Shown: positions 9,768 to 19,879, counted from the first letter of the stretch. The stretch: DNA of 64,000 nt from Prochlorococcus sp. AG-402-K22 (GCA_003216755.1 QCIJ01000002.1:1-64000), one strand, 5' to 3'. The notes: generated by a model from the letters alone, not told the origin. Made by a program: numbers and translations.

Positions 9768-10193
9768 TTAAAAAGGTATTTCGTCAACTTCGGGCACTAA
9801 AGGTGAGCTATCCCAATTAGAATTTTTTGGGATTTCTTTTTTATCAATTAATTCATTTTTTTCTTTTTGATCAGATTTAATAAAGTCAACTGGTGTTATT
9901 TGATGAATCTTTGAAGCTGTTAGTTCTGGTTGCTTTTCCTTGGTGCCGTCTTTTCTAGTGACTGAATTCATTCTAAGACGTCCCTCAATAACAATATTTT
10001 GCCCCTCCTTTAATTCGTCTATCATTTCTTGGGCAATATTGCCCCAACCTAAAATCTTTAATTTTCTGACTGGATCTTCACTTCGTAATCCTTTAAAATT
10101 AACAATCATTTCAGCAATTGGAGTTTGGTTTTCTTTGGTATACCTCATCTGAGGAGCACTATTAATTACCGCTTGAATTAAACAATGATTCAT
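9768..10193 (-). CDS. ssb: Single-stranded DNA-binding protein
   Basis: SSB coats single-stranded DNA in replication, recombination and repair. The 141-residue protein carries the OB-fold in residues 1-105 (GWGNIAQEMIDELKEGQNIVIEGRLR is characteristic), a charged linker, and the short acidic C-terminal tip VDEIPF, which is the usual docking peptide for partner proteins such as PriA. It is divergent from cobK with a 28-base gap. Confidence 0.93.
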   Translation of the reverse strand: MNHCLIQAVINSAPQMRYTKENQTPIAEMIVNFKGLRSEDPVRKLKILGWGNIAQEMIDELKEGQNIVIEGRLRMNSVTRKDGTKEKQPELTASKIHQITPVDFIKSDQKEKNELIDKKEIPKNSNWDSSPLVPEVDEIPF

Positions 10194-10221
10194 TACTTTC
10201 TAATCAATTAAAGATATACTG

Positions 10222-11019
10222 ATGCAGAATCAAGAAAATTGCTATGAAAATGTTTGGATCCTATCAGGAACTTCGGATGGATTAGAAATAGCAAAGAGGC
10301 TTCTTGAGCTTAACTATTCAGTTTTTGCAAGTGTTTTAACATATAAAGCAGGGCAAGCTTATATTAAAAATCCAAAGTTACATATCATTACGGGTAAATT
10401 AAGTAATAAATATGAAATTATTAATTTCATAAAAAAAAATAAAATCAAATGTGTTGTAGATGCTACCCATCCGTTTGCCGTTATAATTTCTAAAAACCTT
10501 AAAGATGCATGTAAAGAGATTAATACGCCTCTCTTACTATTTGAGAGGAAATCTCTAATAAATAAAACTAATAATTTTTTTTATATTGATGATTTAAAGA
10601 ATATAAATAAAGTTGAACTAGAAAATAAGAACATTCTTCTGGCAATAGGATCAAGATTCCTTAATGATACAGCTAATTATTATATGAATTGTAAAGCAAA
10701 TGTATTTGCAAGGGTACTTCCAACTTATGAAAGTATAACTAAAGCTTTTGGATCATGTATTAAAAAATCAAATATAGCGATACTTGAACCGAGTAAAAGT
10801 GAGCAAAGTATTTTAGAAAAAAAACTCTGTGATTTTTGGGAGATAGATTATGTTCTATGCAGAGAATCGGGAAGCTATTCTCAGAAAAACTGGGAAAGTA
10901 TTATTTATGGAAGTAAAATGAAGTTATTTTTGGTTAAAAGGCCAAAACTAAAAAATGATTATTCTTACTCTTTCAATGAATACGAGAATTTGATAGATCA
11001 TATATTTAGAAAATATTAA
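10222..11019 (+). CDS. cobK: Precorrin-6A reductase
   Basis: CobK/CbiJ reduces precorrin-6A with NADPH in corrin ring synthesis. The 265-residue protein has the family's N-terminal VWILSGTSDGLEIAKRLLE nucleotide-binding segment, VVDATHPFAVIISKN, and the C-terminal CRESGS motif (about residue 213) for substrate binding. Sequence is weakly conserved elsewhere, as is usual for this family. It is followed after 13 bases by cutA. A second corrin gene, cobO, lies at 27267, so the organism makes its own cobalamin-type cofactor. Confidence 0.88.
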   Translation: MQNQENCYENVWILSGTSDGLEIAKRLLELNYSVFASVLTYKAGQAYIKNPKLHIITGKLSNKYEIINFIKKNKIKCVVDATHPFAVIISKNLKDACKEINTPLLLFERKSLINKTNNFFYIDDLKNINKVELENKNILLAIGSRFLNDTANYYMNCKANVFARVLPTYESITKAFGSCIKKSNIAILEPSKSEQSILEKKLCDFWEIDYVLCRESGSYSQKNWESIIYGSKMKLFLVKRPKLKNDYSYSFNEYENLIDHIFRKY

Positions 11020-11032
11020 TATTGTATTAATT

Positions 11033-11338
11033 ATGGAAGTATTAGTTTTGATCACAACTGAATCAAATAAAAAAAATGCTTTGAGAGTGGCTAGATTACT
11101 AATACAAAATAAACTCGCAGCTTGTGTTTCCGTAAAGCAAATTTTTTCAATTTATGAGTGGGATAATAATATTGCAGAAACTAAAGAGTATGAAATTACA
11201 ATCAAAAGTAAGCCAGAATTTAAAGATTCTTTAGTTGATTTCTTACATAAAATCTCCACATATGATGTTCCTCAAATTATTTACAAAAAGTTCAATTCTG
11301 ATATCAAATATTATGGTTGGTTTAATAAGACTATTTGA
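11033..11338 (+). CDS. cutA: CutA1 divalent-cation tolerance protein
   Basis: CutA1 is a small trimeric protein of uncertain physiological role, historically tied to copper tolerance. The 101-residue protein has the typical start VLVLITTESNKKNALRVARLL, the NKLAACVS segment, and YEWDNNIAETKEYEITIKS. Length fits the family exactly. It follows cobK in the same direction and converges on the PfkB kinase. Confidence 0.93.
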   Translation: MEVLVLITTESNKKNALRVARLLIQNKLAACVSVKQIFSIYEWDNNIAETKEYEITIKSKPEFKDSLVDFLHKISTYDVPQIIYKKFNSDIKYYGWFNKTI

Positions 11339-11344
11339 TTAAAT

Positions 11345-12349
11345 TTATCTTATTAACTCACTAAGATCTGTATTAGATCTTGATCCTATTTGTGTAATTA
11401 TTTGTCCAGCACAAATTGAACCTATCTCTCCGCATTTTTTGAGGGAATAATTATTTATTAATCCATGAATAAATCCTCCGGCATAAATATCTCCCGCTCC
11501 TGTAGTATCGATAACCTTCTCTTTCGTAATTGACTTAATTACTTCGATATAATCGTTATTTACTACAAGAGAACCTTTATTGCCAAGAGTTACTACGACT
11601 AATTCACATAGGGAAGAAAGGTCTTTTTGAAAGTTTGCTAATTTATCCTTTTGAAATAAACTTAAAACCTCGGATTCATTACAAAAAACAATATCTACAT
11701 ATTCATCAATTAATTTCAAGAAACTCTTTCGATGTCTATCTACACAAAATGAATCAGACAATGAAAGGATTATTTTTGTATTAGATTGTTTCGCAATTTG
11801 GGCGGCTTTAAGAAAAGCATTTTTGGCTAATTTGCTATCCCATAAATACCCTTCTAAATATAAGTATTTACTTTCTTTAAGTACACTAAAGTCAATGTCT
11901 TTTGATTCAAACTCTATAGATGCTCCTAGGTAAGTACACATAGTTCTTTGAGCATCAGGTGTAATCAAAATAATTGAATGAGCTGTTGAGGCACCTTCAT
12001 TAGTGGGTGGAGTATTAAATATAGTTTTACTTTTTTTTATATCAGAAGAAAAGAAATTCCCAAATTGATCATTTTTCACCCTTCCAATAAACTGCACATC
12101 ATTACCTAATTCTGCTAAACATACAACAGTATTTGCAGAGGACCCCCCTGATATTTGTTTGATCACTTTGCAATTTTCTAACAATCTCTGAGATTCATCA
12201 GAATTAATGAGATTCATTGATCCTTTTTCAAGATTATTTATCTCAAGAAATTCATCTTCAATATTTACAATAATATCAACTATTGCGTTGCCCAGGCCAA
12301 TGAGATCAAGCTTTTTATTCTGTTCTAAATGCCTATAGGATTCATTCAT
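11345..12349 (-). CDS. PfkB-family sugar/nucleoside kinase
   Basis: A 334-residue ribokinase-like enzyme. The first PfkB signature area is GGSSANTVVCLAELG with following FIGRVKNDQFG, and the second is DTTGAGDIYAGGFIHGL near residue 280, carrying the catalytic Asp of the anion hole. The sequence resembles the adenosine kinase-like branch common in cyanobacteria, but the substrate cannot be read from sequence. It lies 15 bases downstream of purA on the same strand, which is consistent with a purine-related substrate. Confidence 0.85.
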   Translation of the reverse strand: MNESYRHLEQNKKLDLIGLGNAIVDIIVNIEDEFLEINNLEKGSMNLINSDESQRLLENCKVIKQISGGSSANTVVCLAELGNDVQFIGRVKNDQFGNFFSSDIKKSKTIFNTPPTNEGASTAHSIILITPDAQRTMCTYLGASIEFESKDIDFSVLKESKYLYLEGYLWDSKLAKNAFLKAAQIAKQSNTKIILSLSDSFCVDRHRKSFLKLIDEYVDIVFCNESEVLSLFQKDKLANFQKDLSSLCELVVVTLGNKGSLVVNNDYIEVIKSITKEKVIDTTGAGDIYAGGFIHGLINNYSLKKCGEIGSICAGQIITQIGSRSNTDLSELIR

Positions 12350-12364
12350 TAATTTGGAACTAAA

Positions 12365-13729
<1,365 letters not shown>

Positions 13730-13746
13730 TTACTTTTAAAAAGTAA
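13730..13746. other. 17-base perfect palindrome between psb27 and purA
   Basis: Bases 13730-13746 form TTACTTTT-A-AAAAGTAA, an eight-base inverted repeat around one base. It lies just after the psb27 stop codon and before purA, both on the minus strand. As RNA it is all but one pair A-U, so it would be a weak hairpin; it may mark the psb27 transcript end or be chance in AT-rich sequence. Confidence 0.3.
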
Positions 13747-13756
13747 ATGAATTGTA

Positions 13757-14194
13757 TCAACTTTCTCTTAGAACCATTTTTTCAGCAAGAGAAAATTCTT
13801 TGGTTAAACGCTCCTTAAGTTTATCTGGTAAAGGTCTACTTGCAAAGTTTTTGTAATGACCTGCCATAGCATTTAATGCTGTTTGCATGGTGGTAAATGA
13901 TTGAGTTTTGTTAACCATCCCTCTATTTCTGTATCTGGAAATATAGTCAGTTATAAGTGTAAGAGCCTCACTTCTTACTTCATCTTTATTTGGAGAATCT
14001 TTTGGAGTATCAACAGCTGTTTGTAATGTTTTGACAACTGAAATTGTATCTTTTGTATAGTCACCTGTCATAGAGGTTTTTGCAGCTAAAGAAGGGGAAC
14101 TAAATAGCGTAAAAACAACAATCAAAGAAAGTAAAAAAGATATAGCTTTACTTAGATTTTTAAAAATTAATTTTGATGTCCATTTCAGTAACAT
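13757..14194 (-). CDS. psb27: Photosystem II assembly/repair protein Psb27
   Basis: Psb27 binds CP43 on the lumenal side during assembly and repair of photosystem II before the manganese cluster forms. The 145-residue precursor has a basic N-terminus, a hydrophobic signal core (ISFLLSLIVVFTLFSSPSLAA) and a mature four-helix domain with DYTKDTISVVKTLQ, LITDYISRYRN and MAGHYKNFASRPLP. The protein contains no cysteine at all, so the N-terminal lipid anchor of several freshwater homologues cannot be present; the SLA-A region looks like a signal peptidase I site instead. Confidence 0.92.
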   Translation of the reverse strand: MLLKWTSKLIFKNLSKAISFLLSLIVVFTLFSSPSLAAKTSMTGDYTKDTISVVKTLQTAVDTPKDSPNKDEVRSEALTLITDYISRYRNRGMVNKTQSFTTMQTALNAMAGHYKNFASRPLPDKLKERLTKEFSLAEKMVLRES

Positions 14195-14219
14195 AACTTA
14201 GCTCCCAAAAAAATAAGAC

Positions 14220-16022
14220 TTAAGCCTTTTTATTGTACATTATTTTTGATTCGGAAATAAATTTTTCCAATAAGTTATCAGTACTAATTTTAAACTTAGT
14301 ATTATTTGTTCTGCATAAAAGTTCAACTTCTTTGTTAACAGAATCTCTGCCAATAATTATCTGAAAAGGAATACCAATTAATTCAGCATCTTTAAATTTA
14401 ACGCCAGCTCTATCGTTTCTATCATCTAGAAGGACATCAATTTTATTAATTAAAAAGTTGTTATAGATTTGCTCAGTAAGGTCAATTTGAATAGGATCTT
14501 TTAGGTTTGTTGGAATAATAATAACTTCAAAAGGAGAAATCTGGATAGGCCAACAAATTCCCTTTTGATCATGATTCTGTTCTATAGCAGCTTGAGCTAT
14601 TCTTGTCACTCCAATTCCATAACAACCCATCCATAAATTTTTTAACTGACCATCCTTATCAGAGAACTTTGCATTTAATTTTTTACTATATTTTTGACCA
14701 AGTTGGAAAATATGTCCAATCTCAATACCTTTTTTTTCCTTAAGTTCCTCATTATCATAATTACTTATTTTATCTCCTTTTTTGGCATTCCTGATATCCC
14801 CAATTAGATAATTTTTCGAAGCAAAAGAAAATCCTTGAAAAACTTTGTGGAAATTAACTTTATTCCCACCACTAATAAATTTTGGGAGGCTACTTGCAGA
14901 ATGGTCAACTATTCTGGTCCATTTTTTATCCCAATTAGAACTAGCTTTGATAGTTTTATTATCTAAATCTGGCCCGATAAAACCTAAGGGAAAATCAACT
15001 AGGTTTTTTTCTATAGTATTTTTATCTTCAATCTTTTTAAGATTAATTAGATTGAAACTATAAAGTTGATTTATTAAGTTTAAAAGCTTTACTTCATTAA
15101 TGTGTTGATCGCCTCTTATGCATGCAAGAATCGGGACTTCAAATTTACCTTCGAACTGGGCAAGGAATAGTACTACTTTAATTATCTGACTAGGATCTAA
15201 ATTATTATTATCGCAAACTTCGAGGATTGTTTTTTGTTGAGGTGTTTCCAACCACTCTGCAAAATTATCTTTTAGTGGAATAGGTTGAGAGGGTAGAGAA
15301 ACAGCTTTTTCAATATTTGCAGCATAAGAACCACTTTGAGTAAACAAAATGGAATCTTCCCCAGCATCAGCTGTGACCATAAATTCTTTAGAGGAGGCAC
15401 CGCCAATTGCTCCACTATCAGCTTCAACGCCTACTGTCTGCAGTCCACAAGATTTAAAAATATTTTCATAAGCATTGCCCACCTTTTCATAGAAAGAAGC
15501 CAGATCGTTTTCTGAAGAATGAAAAGAATAACCATCTTTCATTATAAATTCCCTACTTCTCATCAATCCAAACCTTGGCCTTATTTCATCTCTAAATTTT
15601 GTCTGAATTTGATAAAAACATTGAGGTAATTGCTTATAGGAGTTGATGGTCTCTGATGCAATACTCGTGATCACCTCCTCGTGAGTTGGAGCTAAACCAA
15701 ATTCTTTACCTTGTCTATCTTTGAGATTAAACATTATTCCTTCCCCTGCAGTATATCCTTCCCACCTTTCACTTTTTTTCCATAAATCTGCAGGATGAAG
15801 TTGGGGCAATAGTAATTTTGTACAACCAATACTATTAAGTTCTCTCTCTATTATCGCTGATATTTTCTCAATAACTTTGAGCATTATTGGCATGTAGGCA
15901 TAAATACCGCTGTTAACTCTGCGAATATACCCAGCTTTTAAAAGTAATTGATGTGAAATGATCTCAGCTTCAGAAGGTGTGTCACGAAGTGTCCCCAGAG
16001 GAAATGAGGTTGTCACGCGCAT
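14220..16022 (-). CDS. proS: Prolyl-tRNA synthetase, bacterial type
   Basis: ProS charges tRNA-Pro. The 600-residue protein has class II motif 1 around VNSGIYAYMPIMLKV, motif 2 with TKFRDEIRPRFGLMRSREF, an inserted editing domain at roughly 220-400 and motif 3 GCYGIGVTRIAQAAIEQNHD. The C-terminal anticodon-binding domain ends with KKA. Length and the presence of the insertion place it in the bacterial class. It starts at ATG 16022 and precedes psb27 on the minus strand by 25 bases. Confidence 0.97.
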   Translation of the reverse strand: MRVTTSFPLGTLRDTPSEAEIISHQLLLKAGYIRRVNSGIYAYMPIMLKVIEKISAIIERELNSIGCTKLLLPQLHPADLWKKSERWEGYTAGEGIMFNLKDRQGKEFGLAPTHEEVITSIASETINSYKQLPQCFYQIQTKFRDEIRPRFGLMRSREFIMKDGYSFHSSENDLASFYEKVGNAYENIFKSCGLQTVGVEADSGAIGGASSKEFMVTADAGEDSILFTQSGSYAANIEKAVSLPSQPIPLKDNFAEWLETPQQKTILEVCDNNNLDPSQIIKVVLFLAQFEGKFEVPILACIRGDQHINEVKLLNLINQLYSFNLINLKKIEDKNTIEKNLVDFPLGFIGPDLDNKTIKASSNWDKKWTRIVDHSASSLPKFISGGNKVNFHKVFQGFSFASKNYLIGDIRNAKKGDKISNYDNEELKEKKGIEIGHIFQLGQKYSKKLNAKFSDKDGQLKNLWMGCYGIGVTRIAQAAIEQNHDQKGICWPIQISPFEVIIIPTNLKDPIQIDLTEQIYNNFLINKIDVLLDDRNDRAGVKFKDAELIGIPFQIIIGRDSVNKEVELLCRTNNTKFKISTDNLLEKFISESKIMYNKKA

Positions 16023-16137
16023 ACAAAAAAGTCCTTAATAATACTTAATTTTATCAATTAAGTTGAAAAAAGAATTTAAAGTGTCTTGAGTCCCTCAACG
16101 CGGCTAGTCTAAAAATATTCTTTCTGCTAACTTCTTC

Positions 16138-16174
16138 AGTAATGAAGTTCTAACTCTTTTAAAAGTTCATTACT
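16138..16174. promoter_or_regulatory. Nested inverted repeats upstream of the HTH-like gene
   Basis: AGTAATGAA at 16138-16146 is exactly inverted as TTCATTACT at 16166-16174, and the loop contains the separate palindrome CTTTTAAAAG at 16156-16165. The structure ends 21 bases before the start of a small gene with a helix-turn-helix-like sequence, in the divergent spacer with proS. It could be an operator or a 5' leader hairpin. Confidence 0.4.
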
Positions 16175-16195
16175 ACTAAAAATTTTCTTAAGTTT

Positions 16196-16546
16196 ATGGA
16201 AAATATAGATTCCAATATTTCTAGCGAAGAGGAATTAGTTGGTATTGATGAAGTTCAAAAATTCCTAAACAGATCAAGAGCTTCTGTATATAGGTATACA
16301 AATACAGATTTAAGAAATCTAAACCCAAGCTTTAATCCAAGAAAATTAAATCCCGAATTTAGAACTGATCAAAAAGATCCTTTAAAATTTCATCCTAATG
16401 AAGTAGCAAGATTTGCAAAAGATATTTTAAGAATTAAGGAAGTTACTGTAGAGGTCTTTAATACACCTTCCTCCGCTGCTCAAAATATACTAATACAGAT
16501 TTTAGACGAACTAAAATCTATTAGGTCTTTTCTTGAAAAAGAGTAA
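16196..16546 (+). CDS. Small protein with helix-turn-helix-like N-terminus
   Basis: This 116-residue protein starts with LVGIDEVQKFLNRSRASVYRYTNTDL (residues about 14-39), which resembles the excisionase/MerR-type winged helix in which a helix-turn-helix precedes a short wing. The middle reads KFHPNEVARFAKDILRIKEV, and the C-terminus is helical and acidic. There is no catalytic motif. DNA binding is an inference from the N-terminal pattern. The gene is divergent from proS and follows a nested inverted repeat, which would fit autoregulation. Confidence 0.6.
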   Translation: MENIDSNISSEEELVGIDEVQKFLNRSRASVYRYTNTDLRNLNPSFNPRKLNPEFRTDQKDPLKFHPNEVARFAKDILRIKEVTVEVFNTPSSAAQNILIQILDELKSIRSFLEKE

Positions 16547-16642
16547 TTAAGAAGTTGCCAATAAATGTTTTGATTTATTGACATTTTGATTGTAGGATAA
16601 TGATGTTTAATTATCTCCTTAATATTATCCAATTAATAGTTC

Positions 16643-16897
16643 TTGAGTTACACGAAATCAAAGCAGTTTATTCAAAGTAAATTAAGCGAAGAATCTTCTC
16701 TTGGTTCTGCTCGAAGTGATTTTGAAAGAGATGATGATGACCCCTTAAGTATAAGGAGTATATCAATAACATCCTTAGGTATTATTTTTGCCTTTTTGAC
16801 AATTTTATTACCTTCAATAAGCATTTTAATAGGCAGACCTTTATCTCAAGCAAACGAGATAATTCATAATCACGATTTTAAAAAAGATGGACCTTAG
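16643..16897 (+). CDS. Small single-span membrane protein, function unknown
   Basis: The 84-residue product begins at TTG 16643 (no ATG is available) and has an acidic soluble N-terminus (FERDDDDPLS) and one membrane helix near residues 41-63. Its last 11 bases overlap the start of the second pyrophosphatase gene, indicating translational coupling. I do not recognise a family; similar small proteins upstream of this pyrophosphatase may exist in related strains. Confidence 0.55.
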   Translation: MSYTKSKQFIQSKLSEESSLGSARSDFERDDDDPLSIRSISITSLGIIFAFLTILLPSISILIGRPLSQANEIIHNHDFKKDGP

Positions 16898-17441
16898 TTC
16901 AATACCTCCATCTCCAATGAAGGGAATTGTAAATATTGTTGTGGAAATACCTGCAGGGAGCAGGAATAAATATGAATATTGCTCTGATGCAGGAATAATG
17001 GCCTTAGACAGAGTATTGCATTCTTCAGTGAGGTATCCTTTTGATTATGGTTTTATCCCAAATACCCTCGCTGATGATGGAGCTCCTCTTGATGCAATGG
17101 TGATAATGGATGAGCCTACTTTTGCTGGTTGTCTGATAAAAGCAAGACCTATTGGAGTTTTGGATATGCATGATTGTGGTGCGTACGATGGCAAACTTTT
17201 ATGTGTGCCTATGGCTAATCCTAGACAGGCTAATATAGTGAGTATTAATCAAATTGCTCCTAATCAGCTTGAGGATGTTGCAGAATTTTTTAGAACAAGT
17301 AAAGGACTTGATGGAAGAACAGTTCAAATTGATGGTTGGAGGGATTTTGATGCGGTTGAAAATTTATTGAAAAGTTGTATCCCCCTAAAAAAGAAAAACT
17401 TTAAAGTAATTAAGAAATCAAACGTTAGTAAATTAAATTGA
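16887..17441 (+). CDS. ppa: Family I inorganic pyrophosphatase homologue with altered active site
   Basis: The 184-residue protein matches the usual cyanobacterial Ppa at the start (IEIPAGS-type block, here VEIPAGSRNKYEY, then YPFDYGFIPNTLADDG). Against the E. coli enzyme the signature DGDP is DGAP (GCT at 17082-17084), replacing the Asp67 position, and the catalytic Tyr141 of the HYKDL block is Ser (TSKGLD). Asp65, Asp70, Asp97, Asp102, Lys29 and Lys104 equivalents remain. It may be poorly active or inactive. It overlaps the gene before it by 11 bases and the gene after it by 4. Confidence 0.9.
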   Translation: MDLSSIPPSPMKGIVNIVVEIPAGSRNKYEYCSDAGIMALDRVLHSSVRYPFDYGFIPNTLADDGAPLDAMVIMDEPTFAGCLIKARPIGVLDMHDCGAYDGKLLCVPMANPRQANIVSINQIAPNQLEDVAEFFRTSKGLDGRTVQIDGWRDFDAVENLLKSCIPLKKKNFKVIKKSNVSKLN

Positions 17442-17794
17442 AAAAAATAATTTTTTATAGTTATTTGAAATGTTCTTCCTGCCGAAAAGCTGCAAAGTGG
17501 CTTGAAAGCAAAGATTTTCAATTCAAATTAATTGATATTTTAAAAGAACCACCACTTGTTAATTATTTAAATATAGCCTTAGAACAATACTCTAATGATA
17601 AGAAAAGGATTTTTAATACAAGAGGTAAAGCCTTTAAAGCTCTTAATATTGATATATATGATTTATCAAGGGAAGAAATTATTCAACTTCTTTTAAGTGA
17701 TGGCAAATTAATAAAAAGACCTTTTTTGGTTTACAAAGAAGAAAAAGTAATATTAGGATTCAACGAAATTGAATATGTCAAACAATTTATGTAG
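17438..17794 (+). CDS. ArsC/Spx-family thioredoxin-fold protein
   Basis: The 118-residue protein has the N-terminal redox motif CSSC (YLKCSSCRKAAKWLE), the KRIFNTRGKAFK segment matching the family's lFNtrG.ayr motif, and the C-terminal LIKRPFLVYKEEKVILGF that carries the RP(F/I)L hallmark. These place it with Spx/arsenate reductase-like proteins. Two cysteines in a CxxC arrangement are more typical of Spx/YffB-type proteins than of ArsC. It starts with TTG overlapping the ppa stop (TTGA), so translation is probably coupled. Confidence 0.85.
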   Translation: MKKIIFYSYLKCSSCRKAAKWLESKDFQFKLIDILKEPPLVNYLNIALEQYSNDKKRIFNTRGKAFKALNIDIYDLSREEIIQLLLSDGKLIKRPFLVYKEEKVILGFNEIEYVKQFM

Positions 17795-17832
17795 GTTATG
17801 TAAGGTTAAAATAATAATCCTTTGATAAATTT

Positions 17833-18492
17833 ATGCCTGCTTTTGTAAAAAGTTTTTTAAAGGAATGGGGCCTACTAATTCTATTAACTTTTTTTGTTTC
17901 TTCTTGTAGATCTTTTTTTGCAGAACCTCGTTATATCCCCTCAGGTTCTATGCTCCCAGAATTACAAATAAACGATAGGTTAATTATTGAAAAATTCTCT
18001 CTGAGGAACTCTTTACCTAAAAGAGGAGATATTGTTGTTTTTAAATCTCCTTACTCATTTGATGAAAAACTAATTTCATCGAGATCTAAGCCGTTGCCAA
18101 AAAAAAGATATTGTTTTTTTATGAGTTTCCCTCCAATTTCTTTTATTCCTGGTTTGAGGGATCAAGCTTGCGATGCATATATTAAGAGAGTAGTGGCACT
18201 TCCTGGAGAAATTGTGAGTGTAAATAAGAAAGGTGAAGTAATAATTAATAATAAATTAATTGCTGAACCTTATTTGTCTTATAAATGCTCATTATCTTTT
18301 TTTAATAATAATTGTGGTGCATTTGAAAATATAAAAGTTCCAGAAGATCATTTTTTAGTTTTAGGCGATAATAGATCAAATAGCTGGGATGGAAGATATT
18401 GGCCTGGAAGTAAATTTCTTCACAAAAAAGAAATAATTGGAAAAGCATATTTAAGATTTTGGCCTCTTGGTAAAGCTGGCTTTTTTCAATAA
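17833..18492 (+). CDS. lepB: Signal peptidase I
   Basis: LepB removes signal peptides from exported proteins at the membrane. The 219-residue protein has one N-terminal membrane helix (residues 12-24), the catalytic Ser39 in PSGSMLPEL, the catalytic lysine in YIKRVVALPGE, and the C-terminal box GDNRSNSWDGRYW. An insertion of about 30 residues rich in lysine and phenylalanine lies between boxes B and D. It follows the Spx-like gene by 38 bases and converges on the phosphatase gene. Confidence 0.95.
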   Translation: MPAFVKSFLKEWGLLILLTFFVSSCRSFFAEPRYIPSGSMLPELQINDRLIIEKFSLRNSLPKRGDIVVFKSPYSFDEKLISSRSKPLPKKRYCFFMSFPPISFIPGLRDQACDAYIKRVVALPGEIVSVNKKGEVIINNKLIAEPYLSYKCSLSFFNNNCGAFENIKVPEDHFLVLGDNRSNSWDGRYWPGSKFLHKKEIIGKAYLRFWPLGKAGFFQ

Positions 18493-18550
18493 ATCAAGCG
18501 TTGCTTATGACTTAGACTTAAATAAAAAAAATTTTTAAAAGCGTTTTAAT

Positions 18551-19879
18551 TTAAAGTGCTCCTGAAGCAGTCGCATCAATTATCCCTCCAAGATGAGTGG
18601 TGATGTTAAGCGAACTAATAACAGGTGGTTTATCAGGATCGTTGAAGAGGTCAATTACAGTTATGCCTCCATTACCTTGTTTTATCATCCATATGTTGGA
18701 ATAATTTAAGCCTAAGATATTGCAAATAAGAGTTTTATTTACTGCATCATGAGCAACTAGAAGTGTTAGATCATTATCTTTTTGAGATAAACAAATTTTG
18801 TCAAAAGCTTCTACGGACCTTTCTGATACATCTTTTATAGATTCACCTTCAGGCATTATTACTTCTTCAGGTTTATCATGCCAATTTTTTAGTAAAGCAG
18901 GCCACTGTTCTCTAATTTCTGCCTCTAGTTTACCCTCCCATAATCCGTGACTAATTTCTACAAGTGAATCGATTCTTTCAATTTTTAAATCTTTGCTATT
19001 TTGAAGGATTATTTGTGCAGTCTCATAAGGCCTATGCATTGAGCTTGAAAATGCCTTATTGAAAGAAATATTTCTTAAATATTCAAAAGTCTTTCTAGCT
19101 TGATCTTTTCCGTTTTCATTTAAAGGGATATCAATTTGGCCTTGAAATCTACCTTCTTTGTTCCAGTAGGTTTCTCCATGCCTTATTAGAAATATTCTGG
19201 AATCTCCGATTTGATTTGGAATATTTTTATTCAAATGAGAAGTTTGATTTAAGCATTCAATTTGGGTCTTAAAAGAGTTTTCTTTCCTTGAAATATTGAG
19301 TATCGAGAAAGAAGCATTTTCTAATCTTATTTTCCTAAAACCTTGCTTCGGCTTTCCTAATAACAAAAGGATTAAACATCTGAGAATCGCATTATGTCCT
19401 ACAACTAAAATATTTACATCATCTTTGTCTGGATAAATTTTTAAAATATCTTCTACAAAATTTGTTGCTTGAAAAAATAACTCTTGAATTGGTTTATAAG
19501 TTTTATTGTCATTTCTTTTTAAGATTAGATTTTCAGGATCATTTTTCCAAATAGGGTAAATTTTTGGAAATTTATTTTTTATTTCATCAATTCTTAGACC
19601 AGACCATTCACTAAGATCTACCTCTAGCAAATTATCATCAAGTACAATATTTTGTTCTTTATTGAAGGTCTTGTTAATAGTTTTTGCAGTCTCTGCTGCT
19701 CTCACAAGTGGTGATGAATAGATTTTATCGAAGTTTATTTTTGATAATGCTTTTCCTGCTTTTTGGGCTTGCTCGTATCCTTCATCAGTTAATAATGAAT
19801 CATCTGTTCTTCCTTGAATTAATCCTTTTGCATTGAAACTGCTTAGTCCATGCCTAACTAAAACTAATCGTATAGTCAT
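18551..19879 (-). CDS. Two-domain histidine phosphatase (phosphoglycerate mutase superfamily)
   Basis: The 442-residue protein contains two tandem histidine phosphatase domains. The first has VRHGLSSFN near residue 7 and VVGHNAILRCL near 158; the second has IRHGETYWN near 230 and LVAHDAVNKTLIC near 374. Both domains retain the RHG phosphohistidine motif and a second His. Such double proteins occur across cyanobacteria; the substrate is unknown, and a glycolytic mutase role is not implied. It is convergent with lepB and divergent from the CPBP gene. Confidence 0.85.
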   Translation of the reverse strand: MTIRLVLVRHGLSSFNAKGLIQGRTDDSLLTDEGYEQAQKAGKALSKINFDKIYSSPLVRAAETAKTINKTFNKEQNIVLDDNLLEVDLSEWSGLRIDEIKNKFPKIYPIWKNDPENLILKRNDNKTYKPIQELFFQATNFVEDILKIYPDKDDVNILVVGHNAILRCLILLLLGKPKQGFRKIRLENASFSILNISRKENSFKTQIECLNQTSHLNKNIPNQIGDSRIFLIRHGETYWNKEGRFQGQIDIPLNENGKDQARKTFEYLRNISFNKAFSSSMHRPYETAQIILQNSKDLKIERIDSLVEISHGLWEGKLEAEIREQWPALLKNWHDKPEEVIMPEGESIKDVSERSVEAFDKICLSQKDNDLTLLVAHDAVNKTLICNILGLNYSNIWMIKQGNGGITVIDLFNDPDKPPVISSLNITTHLGGIIDATASGAL

